64,000 bases of DNA from Parietichytrium sp. I65-24A (GCA_012862575.1 BLSF01000085.1:81134-145133), one strand, 5' to 3'. Counted from the first letter of the stretch, positions 49,165 through 59,065 are shown. Notes: generated by a model not told the origin, from the sequence alone. Numbers and translations are program-made.

Positions 49165-51746
49165 ATGGCGGAGGCTCAGCAGCTGCTTTCGCGAGTGGCG
49201 GATTTCGCGTCGTCATGTCCGGACAAAACGCTGTTCCGATGGGCCGATGATTCTGGAAAGGAGGTTCGCAGCGTGACGTACGCGGAGTTCTGGGCTCGGA
49301 CAGGGACATTGGCGACCCATCTTCGCGGCAAGAAGGTTGGTCTCAAGGCCGGAGAGATGGTGCTCTTGGTGTTCCCTCCAGGACTGGATTTCATCGAGGC
49401 GTTCGTGGCATGTCTCAGGGCAAAGCTGGTGGCCGTGCCGGTGTACCCGCCGCGACCGGGGCTTTCCAAAGATGTAAACATGTTCGTGAATGTGCAAGCA
49501 GATTGTAAGGCTAAAGTGGCGCTGACGGACACCAGGTACGATCATGCGAAGAGATTGGCCGCAATTAAAACGACAATTTTCTCGGGGGGCAAAAAGTTTC
49601 CAGAGCTCTTGTGGGTGGTGACTGACAAGGTGACAGCCAAGGCAAAGGACAGCGCTGTAAAGTTGCCGCCTGCAGTGGTTGACGGCGAAGAGATTGCGAA
49701 CGATGACCTGGCTTTCCTGCAGTACACATCGGGCTCCACAGCCAAGCCCAAAGGGGTGATGGTGAGCCACGGAAATCTCGGCCACAACCTTGACTCTATC
49801 ATTCGCGCTTTAAACGCTTCGGAAGCTACAGTGGTAGCTTCATGGCTGCCTTGCTATCATGATATGGTAAGTGTTGCTTTGTTTTGTTTGGTATGTAGAA
49901 TTTGTTTTGTCGTCCTTGCTGATGAAAGATAATTACAACACTTGTGGCTTTGGACACTTTGGCACATAGGGATTAATTGGATCTCGTAAGTTGCCCGTGC
50001 TGTGAAACGCTTCCATTATCTTGTATCGTGTCGTCCTCTAACTTCTAAATGGCGGTCCACCTACAAGTTCTCGGAGTGTCATATTGCGGAGGGTCAGGAA
50101 TCTATATGTCTCCGGTCTCATTCATAAAGAACCCAGTCATGTGGTTGGAGCTTGTGACAAGGTATCGTGCCACACACATCCAAGCTCCAAATTTCGCCTA
50201 CAAATTGGTTGTCCGCAAATACCGCGAGAAGGGATCATCGGTCAAGCTGGATCTATCGTCCCTAGAGCACATCTTCAACGCCGCCGAACCCATCGAGGTC
50301 GAGGCTATAGACGACTTCAATGAGACCTTCACACCTTTCAAGCTTTTGAAGAGCGCCATGTCTCCTGGATACGGGCTTGCAGAGCATACCGTGTATGTGT
50401 GCGATCGCGGCGAGCAGCGTCTGCTTGTGGATAAGGTTGCTTTAGAGACTGACCGTGTAGTGAAGGTACTGTCGGAGGACAAGTCGTCGAATGCCAAAAC
50501 GGCGTGGATTGTCGGCTGTGGCAACCCTCACCGACAGAGTAAGTCTAACGGCATACAAGTCCGAATCGTGGACGAAAACACCAGCCAGGCCGTAGAAGAA
50601 GACAATGTGGGCGAGATTTGGGTGTCGTCGCGCTCCAAAGCCCAGGGATACTACGGAATGAAAGAAAAAAGCCGCGACTCATTTCAAGCACAGATCGTGG
50701 GCTCAGATGGCGCCGATGCTGAAGATGGGCGCACGTGGCTTCGGACTGGGGATCTCGGCTTTATGCATGCTGGGGAGCTTTTTGTATGTGGGCGAATCAA
50801 GGACCTCATCATTATTCGCGGCAGAAACCATTTTCCCCAAGATATTGAGCACACTGTCGAGCAATGCGACGGCCAAATTCGACCAGGTTGCGTCGCTGCT
50901 TTCACTACTTCGGATAACACTGGTGCAGGAGAGCATCTGGGCATCGTTGCCGAAATTCGAGACTCGAAAGCTCAAGGATTAGATGACCTCTCCTTGTCCA
51001 TTCGCCGGCAAGTCACCTCGGAGCACGGCGTTGTTCCTTACGTGGTAGTGCTCATTAAAGATCGCACCATTCCGAAAACCACCAGTGGAAAGATCAGCAG
51101 GTTTCGCGCCAAAGCTGCTTTCGAGGAAGGAGGTCTTCAGGAGCTCCATCGCTACGTGGGCGACCTGAAACGCAATTATGCAGAGAGCGAGGATCAGGCC
51201 GCGCTGGACCTTTCCTACACGGGCGGTCTTGAAGACGGAAACATTCCTGGAGATGATGACGTTCAAGAAGGCCGGGAGGATGCCAAGGAGACCAACTTGA
51301 AGGAGATTGGCAATGGTGACCCGAAGGTTGGCTCAATTCCCAAGGGCGAAGCCCTCCTTGACAGTCTGAAAGAGGAAGTGGCGCGCTTGATTGAGACCGA
51401 TCCAGATCAGCTGGATATTAATACTCCTTTGATTCACATCGGGCTCGATTCGATGGCTTTGACACAGTTTAAGGGTATTCTCGAGAATACGTATGATACC
51501 AACATGGAGGAAATTGAGCTCTTTGACGAGGAGACGACATTGGAAACTGTTTATCGGCGAGCTCAGGGCGCTCCGCCAGCAGCCAAATTTACTGGTGGAG
51601 GCGCGGCTGCCCAAGGTGCAGAGAGCGAGACAACAGCCGCAGCTGGCACAGCAGCGCCACGTGCCAACACAGCCGCGAGACCACGGCCAAAGCCAAAAAA
51701 GAAGAAGCAGGAGCTTTTCGGGTGCTTTAAGATCTGCGGATGCTGA
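49165..51746 (+). CDS. Fatty acyl-AMP ligase (FAAL) fused to an acyl carrier domain, three exons
   Basis: 798 residues from exons 49165-49866, 49970-49985 (16 nt) and 50068-51746. The joined frame reads WLPCYHDM|GLIGS|LLGVSYCGGSGIYMSP, which matches the FAAL core without gap. FAALs make acyl-AMP and hand the acyl group to a carrier protein rather than CoA. Seen: YTSGSTAKPKGVM (Tyr187 on), APNFAYKLVVRKY, AAEPIEVEAIDDF, GYGLAEHT, WLRTGDLGF, GRIKDLIIIRGRNHFPQDIE and the Lys loop TTSGKISR. At about 665-730 lies a carrier domain with IGLDSM, Ser701 being the phosphopantetheine site. The final residues, KPKKKKQELFGCFKICGC, form a polybasic stretch with three cysteines and could be acylated to fix the protein to a membrane. 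No KS, AT or NRPS module follows, so the acyl acceptor is unknown. Confidence 0.93.
49867..49969 (+). other. Intron 1 of the FAAL gene
   Basis: 103-nt GT-AG intron, donor ATG|GTAAGT, acceptor TTGGCACATAG. Phase 0. The last base by this count is the G at 49969. Confidence 0.88.
49986..50067 (+). other. Intron 2 of the FAAL gene
   Basis: 82-nt GT-AG intron, donor TCTC|GTAAGT, branch-like CTCTAAC, acceptor CACCTACAAG. Phase 1. The acceptor is AAG, weaker than usual, but the frame and family alignment require it. Confidence 0.8.
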
Positions 51747-52675
51747 GATTGCAACACACGCCGGTCGATTTCTCAAGCAGAAGGCGTCTTGCCCATACCT
51801 TTTCTTGTTCTAAATTATATATAATATCATGAGGCAGCATGCTTGTTACACGGGATAGTTTCCATATCTGATCTCCATTTACTCCAAAGACCTTCATCCA
51901 AAGAACTGCTGGAACACATGAGTCAAAGACGTGGATTAGGGACGGCAGTCCAAGAGTAATTTTCCTGGGTTGTCAGGTTCGAGATAGAAGAGTTCCAGCT
52001 TGCAAATAATTTTGCTGCCAACTGGTCCTCATTCCAACCGGGATGGGCGTGGCGACCACACTGTTGGGCCCCGCTGTGGATGGAATTATTATCCAACAGT
52101 TGCAGAAATTATCGCAAACGAAGATATTGACAAGCAGCATCAGGCGTGGGTGCTGGAGAAGCTGTGTTTGATGCCAAAAAATGCATTCAGGTGCGACATA
52201 CCAACTGAATCTAAGGTCAAGGTTGTCGTTAACAGGTTGATACGATATGGCGCTCAATGCAAAAGAGAACACGAAAACGAAGAACCGCAGTTTGAGTTTA
52301 TCATGGGTGCTGTACGTGGTGGTGGTGGTGGCGGCGGCCCCGTGTCTCAACTGCCCTTTGAGCACAGACTCTAGCGTGCAACAGCCCCAGAGAACCATAA
52401 ATAACAAAAACAAAAGTACGAAAAGAATATTTTTGAATACTTTAGACTCTTGCCTTTCCGCTGGATCTGCGAAAAATGAGAAAAAAAAGTAGATTGCGAT
52501 CTGTGATCTGCGATCTGCATTGCCTGGTATATCTCCTAAACCCTCAACTCTCTCTTAAAGACGCCTTCTTACGCGGGCTGACTCATAAGCAAGTCATACC
52601 GTTCGCATAGCGCAGCTAAAGGAAAACGAGAGTGCAATGAAACAAACATATTTCACCAAAAGGAGAGCAAAGCAG
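51747..52675. other. Spacer with a possible coding remnant
   Basis: About 930 bp between convergent genes. The plus-strand frame 52000-52374 lacks an ATG but reads protein-like (listed separately); nothing else was supported. Confidence 0.4.
52060..52374 (+). pseudogene. Possible gene remnant or unassigned exon
   Basis: Open frame with GWNYYPTVAEIIANEDIDK, then QHQAWVLEKLCLMPKNAFRC and VKVVVNRLIRYGAQCKRE, ending in a Gly run (codons GGT/GGC). There is no in-frame ATG at its start and no acceptor that I can defend, but composition looks more coding than the rest of the spacer. It might be a decayed gene or a 3' exon. No family recognised. Confidence 0.22.
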
Positions 52676-53461
52676 TTAAAGATTGTGAGTCATGTGTGTG
52701 ATTGGCCGGCTATATTTATTCTCAATCTCGGCAATAATTCCCGGGAGAGAGTCTTCGAGGTCTATATTCTCCTTCTTCTTCTCAGCGCACATTTTGCACA
52801 ATTCGAGAGCGATCTTGGCTCCTTGTTTGGCTTCATTTGGGTCGTCCTTGACGTCAAGATTGAGGATGTGAACCGCGGTATAATTCTTGACCTCGCGCGA
52901 CATAACGTCCTTGACAAGAATGTCGTACACGCGCTCCTCAAAGCAAAAGACAATCGCGAACTGATCCACGTCCTCGTAATCCTGGAACCGCTGCGGGTTC
53001 TCCTTGATTCCGATGTTCCTGTCGAGCATGTCCAGCAGCCCCTTCTCGCGGAACCACTGAATGTCCCCGCTGTTCATGATCGTGTTCTTCATCTCCGAGT
53101 AGCTCTGCTCAAAGTCGAACGAGAACTGATTATTCTTGGGCGCCGGCAGCCGCACTTTGTTCCCCACGCCGAACGACGTCACATCCAGGCCGTTATCCAT
53201 GAACTGCTTGTGCGCCTCCATGCTACGGTTCATATTGCTCGAACAAACCACCGCGAACTTGAGCTCCTCCTCCTCCTCGTCGTCGTCGTCGTCGTCACTT
53301 TCCTCCTCGTCTTCCTCCTCAACATCCTTCTCCTTCTCATTCTCATTCCCATCACCATCTTTCCCAACTTCTTCTTCTTTGTCATCTACATCATCATGCT
53401 TGGTCGACTTTCGCACATCTACGTCTTCCGCCGTATCATCTTCCTCTCTGTCGCGCTTCAT
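52676..53461 (-). CDS. SSU72: Ssu72 RNA polymerase II CTD phosphatase
   Basis: 261 residues, single exon, ATG at 53461. Ssu72 removes phosphate from Ser5/Ser7 of the RNA polymerase II C-terminal repeats and works with the cleavage and polyadenylation complex in the nucleus. The phosphatase loop is VCSSNMNRS (Cys73 to Arg79, CX5R), preceded by LKFAV; other matches are GNKVRLPAP, NQFSFDF, YDILVKDV and HILNLDVKDDPNEA, where the aspartate of the acid loop lies, and LELCKMCAE. The family is usually about 195-200 residues; this copy has an added acidic N-terminus of about 66 residues (DDVDD..EEEDEEESDDDDDDEEEEE) encoded by GAC/GAG repeats, which may mediate protein contacts. Core motifs are intact, so activity is expected. 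Confidence 0.96.
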   Translation of the reverse strand: MKRDREEDDTAEDVDVRKSTKHDDVDDKEEEVGKDGDGNENEKEKDVEEEDEEESDDDDDDEEEEELKFAVVCSSNMNRSMEAHKQFMDNGLDVTSFGVGNKVRLPAPKNNQFSFDFEQSYSEMKNTIMNSGDIQWFREKGLLDMLDRNIGIKENPQRFQDYEDVDQFAIVFCFEERVYDILVKDVMSREVKNYTAVHILNLDVKDDPNEAKQGAKIALELCKMCAEKKKENIDLEDSLPGIIAEIENKYSRPITHMTHNL

Positions 53462-53639
53462 TTTCCAATCTCTCTCTCTCTCTATTCTCTATTCTCTATT
53501 CTCTCCAAACTTCCACTGAGACACAGACACAGACACGAGCACTTTCGTCACAGAGACACAAACAAAGAAACAAAGAGACAAAGAGGCAGAGAGAAAGAAC
53601 TGTTCGTCTGTTCCTGGGGGGTGCGCGGACGTGCGCGTG

Positions 53640-53800
53640 CGCGGCGTGCGCGGGTGTTAGGTGTGGTTAGGCGGTGGCGGTAGTGGAGGTGGGGGCGGAG
53701 AGGGTGGAGAGGGTGGATAGGGGCGGATGGGTTCTGGTTCGAGGAGGGCTAGAGTTTGCGGTGGATGGGCGGTAGGGAGGTGGTTGGGAATTCGGGGGGA
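53640..53800. other. G-rich tract upstream of Ssu72
   Basis: Plus-strand runs of GGG, GGTGG and GGCGG through about 160 bases, for example GGTGGGGGCGGAGAGGGTGG. Such spacing of G runs can form G-quadruplexes; the tract lies in the promoter side of SSU72. Confidence 0.5.
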
Positions 53801-53894
53801 AATTTGCCTGAATTTTTGGATTTTTTTGGAGCTTTTTGGTTTGAATTTATTTCACAGTCGGTAGCGTGCACGTGGTAGCGTGTTTGTATCTATT

Positions 53895-53950
53895 GATTTT
53901 GATTGATTGATTGATTGATGTTGTTGATTGATTTTGATTTTTGATTGATT
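53895..53950. repeat. GATT/TTGATT repeat
   Basis: Repeated GATTGATTGATT with TTTTGATT variants. Confidence 0.8.
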
Positions 53951-54372
53951 TCAAGATTGGCAGTGAGAACATTTATAACTTCATCTTTTGGGAGCGCCTT
54001 CAAGAGCCACCACTGCTGCTTGAAAAATGTGCGCACGAGTTTCGCTCTTCGAAGAGCCGAGTCGGTTGGCTTCAAAGATCACAACTATTTTGACAGTTTT
54101 GAGAGAGTATGGCAAAGGCAACGGCGGACAAATATCTGCCTATTCGAGAGCGGCGCAAAGCAACAAGATGCAACAACTGTTGCCCAGATGGAATGGCCAA
54201 AGCTGAAGAATACAGAACTCAGAATCCAAATTGATTGATTAGTTGGTTGCTTGGTTGCTTGGTTGGTGATCCGAGCTGCATCTTGTAAATTGGGTTGTGT
54301 ACATCAGCTGCAAGCAAGGTCGCGTTGTCTCTCTTTGGGACGGATTGCCTGAATACGATTCGCGAGAATGTA

Positions 54373-55230
54373 TCACGCCACGATCCTTTGTTCGGGCCAA
54401 GACAAGATCTCGTACATTGTGGGCTCTGAGCGGCGATCAGGAGTGGGCTTGCCGAAAGTGAAGCCTGCAGGAAGCAGAGCTGCGGTGGCTGGCAGTTGGT
54501 GATAAATTGGGATTCGCGCTGTTGGACTGAGACCTGCAAGCTGAATATGTGTGGTCTCCAGACCCTCCGTCTGCGCTGCGGCATTGGAAACCGGAGATGA
54601 AGGTTGCGCATGTTCTGCGTTGGCCTGAGGGGGCTCTGGCGGATCGGCACGAACTGCCATCTCGTCCAGGCATTCGTCGAGATCAAAAGCATGGGCTTTC
54701 ATCAGGTCCTGGAACTCTTTCGCTCGTAAAGTGGACTCCAACACTTGATTGCGACTCCCCTGTGCAGCTTTCTGGTTGAAGGTCTTCATGTAGTTGACGT
54801 CGTTCACGGGCCTGGTGTTCATCCGTCCGTAGGCGTGGGGCAGAGGCCGCTTAAACACCCTGTTGAACTTTGTATCAGGCATCTCCCTGGTGATGATTTG
54901 ATGCTTGGGTTTTTGTTTTGGCGCCTTTGGCTTTTCCTTTTCGAAAAGGGGTTCTGTTGGAAGAACAAACACGTCCCGCTTCTCGACGGACAGCTGAATA
55001 GGGCGCCCGCTTTTCTCTACGAATACCCACTCATCATCGCTGTCCTTCCGCGGCTTGGGCTGGGCTTTGCGCCTGCGCGGAAACCGCCGACCGAGGGCCT
55101 TTCGCTCAGCCTTTCGTCTCTCGCGCTCTTCGATCAATCTCTGCACCTCAAGCGGGCTCTTGAACGCATTCATGGCTTCGGATTTCCAGGTATCCAGCTC
55201 CACGGGGAGCCGGGCCGCCTTGGTAGCCAT
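54373..55230 (-). CDS. Unknown basic protein
   Basis: 285 residues, single exon, ATG at 55230. The N-terminal 65 residues contain a helical VQRLIEERERRKAERKALG followed by RRFPRRRKAQPKPRK, a strong nuclear-localisation-like cluster. Next come DDEWVFVEK, VFVLPTEPLFEKEK, PKHQIITREMPDTKFNRVFKRPLPH and RPVNDVNYMKTFNQKA, motifs that look conserved but that I cannot match to a family. The tail is Pro/Ala-rich and ends in YEILSWPEQ. It has no enzymatic signature. A chromatin or RNP-associated role is possible from charge but is only a guess. Confidence 0.65.
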   Translation of the reverse strand: MATKAARLPVELDTWKSEAMNAFKSPLEVQRLIEERERRKAERKALGRRFPRRRKAQPKPRKDSDDEWVFVEKSGRPIQLSVEKRDVFVLPTEPLFEKEKPKAPKQKPKHQIITREMPDTKFNRVFKRPLPHAYGRMNTRPVNDVNYMKTFNQKAAQGSRNQVLESTLRAKEFQDLMKAHAFDLDECLDEMAVRADPPEPPQANAEHAQPSSPVSNAAAQTEGLETTHIQLAGLSPTARIPIYHQLPATAALLPAGFTFGKPTPDRRSEPTMYEILSWPEQRIVA

Positions 55231-56847
55231 TCTTTCTGTACCAGAGAAGATATCAGACCTTTATCGAAAGCTCCCCTATCTTCCTCGACGCAAACTCTTT
55301 GACCGTCCGTTTTATGTAGCGCTGTCTCGGTTCGCCAAGAATCAATCACTAAACTGGGCGACTGTGCGTGTCCCCGCAGGCTCTGCCAAACACGCCTCGC
55401 ACACTTGATCGAAAAACAGTTGTATGCAGCACGTGAGAGCCGCCGTGTTTGTCCGCAAATGGAATGAATGACCACGTCCAGAGCAAGATCAAGAGCAAGG
55501 GCGAGACTTTTTTCTTGGCAAAAGAGCTCACTCACAACCTCTCGCTTGCTCGCAAAGTGGCTCACGAACTCACGAACGCAAACTTCCGATCTCAAGGCTC
55601 GGTCAGCTCAGCCTCAGCGTCAGCCTTATTGCGAATGCAACGGACTCTCGAGGCACTGGCCACACTGGTCCACTTTACACGCATGCATGCATGCATTCAC
55701 ACAAATGTGAATGCAAAAAGCAAAAAGAGTGCCCCGAATGTCCAATGTCCTCGAGCCCTTTCTTCTTAAGCACACATGACAGATTGACTATGATTGACTG
55801 CGAATTCACACGTCAATTTGCAATGCTTTTGAGCTGTTTTGCGAAGCGGCGTGGGCAGAGTGGGCAGTGGGGTGGGGCGAGCAACGAGCTGCTCTTGAAC
55901 AGCGAGCTGTTCATTTTGCCCGTTACCGGATAGAGTTGCAACGGGAAGGGTTGTAAGAGGAATTGGCTAATGTGCTCGCACTTTGACGCTCAAACGATGC
56001 GCAGTTACTGATTTCTAGTTTGATTCGCCAGTTTTGTTTACGTACTAATTCGCCGGGGAGCACTGATACTGGAGATGAAACACAGTGCAACAAGAAGCCC
56101 GCGAAGGGCGGTAAACGCAGTAAATGCTGCGTTGGCCACGTAAGAGAAGATGCTGCCGGGCCTCGGTCTTCGTCGGACGACTGATGGATATTGGCAGGTC
56201 AGAGTTCTGGTCTCTCGAAGTCTCTGGCTTTCTAAATTCTAGAAACATTTGGTTGCAATTCTTGGCATGAAATTCATGGTCTGCGGTGCACCCATCACAG
56301 CAATGACAAAAAAGCCGTACTTGTTCCGCGATCTAGTCGCGCTAGTGGCTACTAACTAGTAGACAGAGCCCGATGGGCAAGCACTACTCGCCTTTGCGCC
56401 AGAATGGTGTGTCCAGACACAATAGTTTTCCGGAGTGCCAGTAGTGCCACGTGAAAAGAGCCAGATACGACTTCGTGCAGCCTTAGAGTCTGAGCTCCGG
56501 ATGTTGCAGGAGTGAGCGACTTTTGAAACGAGGTGAAACAGCAAGTAGAGTACTAGAAGACCGCAAATGTCTTTCGGCTGGCCGTCACACACAGACGAAT
56601 TGGATCAAATCTACGGCAAAAGAAGACTCGGCCCACCACACATATAGCTGCTGGTCTATCTACTTATGGCTTCGAGCGTAAGAGCAGCAAGAAAAAGAGC
56701 CGGGGTTGGCGCGAGGAGGCCGAGGACTGAGAAGTGGTCTGTGAGGTGAGGGAACTGTGATCCACAAAAGCGGTAAAGCCAACACAAAAGTCATGGACCA
56801 CCAAACCACAAACGCACGTGCTTGAATCGAGCCTTGGCCCCTGAGAC
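55231..56847. other. Intergenic region, no supported gene
   Basis: 1.6 kb between divergent starts. GCATGCATGCATGCATTC near 55680 is a short repeat. Short frames on both strands show no pattern. Confidence 0.5.
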
Positions 56848-57999
56848 ATGGACCTTGACGGAGACGGAATCGTAGACAAGGAACCCCAAATGATGGAGAT
56901 GCTTGACTTGGCATTTTTGTTCATCTTTATGATGGGAATCTCGACCACTATCGAACTTCGACATTTTTTTGACATTGCGAAGGCTCCCCGACCTGTCTTG
57001 ATTGGAATGTTTGGTCAGTTTGTGGTGCTTCCTCCGATTGCATTTGGCACGTCAATTCTTCTCTCCCTTTCGAGCGTGCAGAGCATCGCGCTGATCTGCA
57101 TCTGCATCAGCCCTGGTGGCGCAGCGTCGAACATCCTATGCCAGATGTTTAGAGCTGATGTGGCGCTCTCTGTGTCCCTGACCACAATGTCCTCTATTGC
57201 TGCCATTGGATTCATCCCGTTCAACATGGTGATGTACTCATCAAGTCGAATGCGCGGGAATGCTTGGACTCTTTCCAAGTTTACCCTCCTCATCGCCTGT
57301 GGCACTATTCTTGGCGTGTGGTTGGGCAAGTTTGCCTCCAATTCCTTTCTCAAATTTGTGCGTTGTCTGGGATCCTTGTCGACCTTGTACCTGTTGACCA
57401 GCGCAATTGTACAGAACGCTTTATCTGAGAGCCCATTCTGGGAGACCTCGCCCAGTTGCGTGGTGGCTGTGATTATACCAATCGTAGTCGGGCATGCGTT
57501 TGGCCTTGGCGCGGGACTTTTAGGTGGTTTGCCTCGATCTTCAGCTGTTGCCATTGCACTTGAAGTATCGATTCAAAACAAACTGCTGGCGTTGGTCCTT
57601 CTGTCAAATCTTTTGCGTGACGAAACAGCCGCCGAAGGCAAGGTCCTACCTCTCCTTTACGGAAGCTTCTCAACCACATTCAATTTGTTTATGCTTGCGG
57701 TGTACTGGAAATTTGAGTGGACCGATATGGACCCTGATGCTCCGTGGTACACGCCTTTAACAGGGATTTTTCTTCGCGGAGAATCTGAAATGTCTGTAGA
57801 ACCATCTACAAAGTGCAACAGGGGTCCAGCTTGTGCATCTCGGCGGTCACCAAAGGTATTTAACGAGATTTTGCGCGCCCCAAGTAAAGACAATTATGTG
57901 AAAGAGGTGTCGGTCGACTCGGAAACCGACCAGCCCGCTCACAACAAAATTGCATGTGACGCCGACGTCACTTCAAACACATCTTCTGAGAAGACTTGA
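56848..57999 (+). CDS. Bile acid:sodium symporter (BASS/SBF family)
   Basis: 383-residue membrane protein with about nine hydrophobic helices, the number typical of SBF transporters. It would import an organic anion (bile-acid, pyruvate or sulfonate-like) with sodium. Recognisable are AFLFIFMMGISTTIELRHF (helix 1), GQFVVLPPIAFG, CISPGGAASNIL, the family's conserved P-G-G-x-x-S-N motif in helix 4b, and later GGLPRSSAVAIALEVSIQNKLLALVL, matching E-x-G-x-Q-N with a change (EVSIQN). The first residues DLDGDGIVDKE look like a calcium-binding loop. The C-terminal 100 residues are hydrophilic (WYTPLTGIF onward). Single exon, ATG at 56848. Substrate unknown; the absence of a transit-like N-terminus argues against plastid BASS proteins. 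Confidence 0.92.
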   Translation: MDLDGDGIVDKEPQMMEMLDLAFLFIFMMGISTTIELRHFFDIAKAPRPVLIGMFGQFVVLPPIAFGTSILLSLSSVQSIALICICISPGGAASNILCQMFRADVALSVSLTTMSSIAAIGFIPFNMVMYSSSRMRGNAWTLSKFTLLIACGTILGVWLGKFASNSFLKFVRCLGSLSTLYLLTSAIVQNALSESPFWETSPSCVVAVIIPIVVGHAFGLGAGLLGGLPRSSAVAIALEVSIQNKLLALVLLSNLLRDETAAEGKVLPLLYGSFSTTFNLFMLAVYWKFEWTDMDPDAPWYTPLTGIFLRGESEMSVEPSTKCNRGPACASRRSPKVFNEILRAPSKDNYVKEVSVDSETDQPAHNKIACDADVTSNTSSEKT

Positions 58000-58150
58000 T
58001 TCAAAAGATCTTGTTTACAAGCTGTGCATAGAATGACAATTACAATAGATATACTTTTTCATTGAATAACTGATTGACACGAAGTGCTAAAAGGTTCAAA
58101 CTTGACAGAGAGTGCACCCTGGGGCAAGCAGCTACGGCACTTTGAGCATG

Positions 58151-59065
58151 TCATTCCTCTTGCGCGTGAGGTGGCACAGGCTTGGCTCGTCTGCGCTTGT
58201 CTAGTTCCAGCAGAAGATCCCGCACAGCGTACGGGACTGCGGTTCCTGCCGCGTAGGCAAAAATTACCAAGGCTAGCACCCGAAGTACCCACTTGCGTAC
58301 CTGCTTCGCCCTTGCCGCAGGGTCGGCCGCCTGGACAGCACTTTTCACGCGACTTGAGATCGCCCGTGTCGAGTCACTAACGCCTTGCTTGGCGCTTCCA
58401 ACTATTTGTTTTGGTTTCTCAGAAATTTTTTGTGTGACCTCCCCAAGCCTTGCTGATGCGTCGCGCTTTGCGCCTTTGGCAGCCTCGATTCCTTGCGCTT
58501 TCAACCGTTCAGCCGCTCCAATCGATTTGGACCTGAAATCGTCCGCAGCTTTCGCACCACTAAATTTTACCTTTTCCATCGCGCCAAAGGAACTTTTCTT
58601 TAGACTTTCGGCTGCGTCCGCTGTCTTGCTCTTCCAGCCATCTGCAACGCCAGTGGTCTTGTTCTTTATGTCCTCCGCTGCACCAATTGATCTGGATTTG
58701 ACGCTCTCAGCAGCACTGAGGGTCTTGTTTCGTAGTCCATCGGCGGCATTCAGCGTCCGATTCTTGATCCCATCCGCTGCGTCGAATGTCTTGCTTTTTA
58801 ATCCATCAGCAGCGCCCATTGTGCTACTCTTGAGCCTCTCAGCGGCGCCGAGAGTTGTGCGTTTTACGCTGTCGCCGACCGCGCCAGCTCTGGCTCCCAC
58901 ATCATTGCGGAGCTTTTCCCACCAACTTGCTTTCTCGCTCGATGAGAATGGTCGAATCGAGTGCGAGCCCCGGTGCATGCAACTGCTCAAGACACCAATG
59001 CGGAAGCGCGGATGCCGCAGAGACTGCGCTCCCAGCGACCATGCCGCCGTTACTACGAGTGACAT
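58151..59065 (-). CDS. Mitochondrial LEA-like protein with 11-residue repeats
   Basis: 304 residues, single exon, ATG at 59065. The N-terminus RHPRFRIGVLSSCMHRGSHSIRPFSSSEK lacks acids, is rich in Arg and Ser and contains an RxFS-like site, so it reads as a mitochondrial presequence. From about residue 72 to 205 the protein is a run of about twelve 11-residue repeats of the form AADGLKSKTFD / AAESVKSRSIG / AAEDIKNKTTG. The A-A-x-x-x-K spacing is that of group 3 LEA proteins and alpha-helical apolipoprotein-like proteins, which form amphipathic helices that protect membranes during drying or stress. Near the C-terminus, WVLRVLALVIFAYAAGTAVPYAV is a transmembrane helix, followed by a basic tail. 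Membrane tethering is unusual for LEA proteins. Exact role is inferred. Confidence 0.82.
   Translation of the reverse strand: MSLVVTAAWSLGAQSLRHPRFRIGVLSSCMHRGSHSIRPFSSSEKASWWEKLRNDVGARAGAVGDSVKRTTLGAAERLKSSTMGAADGLKSKTFDAADGIKNRTLNAADGLRNKTLSAAESVKSRSIGAAEDIKNKTTGVADGWKSKTADAAESLKKSSFGAMEKVKFSGAKAADDFRSKSIGAAERLKAQGIEAAKGAKRDASARLGEVTQKISEKPKQIVGSAKQGVSDSTRAISSRVKSAVQAADPAARAKQVRKWVLRVLALVIFAYAAGTAVPYAVRDLLLELDKRRRAKPVPPHAQEE

Larger units (their letters stand above)
53462..54372. other. Intergenic region, no supported gene
   Basis: 910 bp between the Ssu72 start and the tail of the next minus-strand gene. It contains TCTCTATTC and CAGAGACA repeats in the Ssu72 leader, a G-rich stretch 53640-53800 with GGGTGG runs (possible quadruplex), and a GATT repeat at 53895-53950. 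Confidence 0.5.

Noticed and set aside
52637-53683. 348-codon plus-strand frame antisense to SSU72
   Set aside because: It is the mirror of the Ssu72 coding frame; the Val/Leu-rich run is the complement of the acidic repeat.
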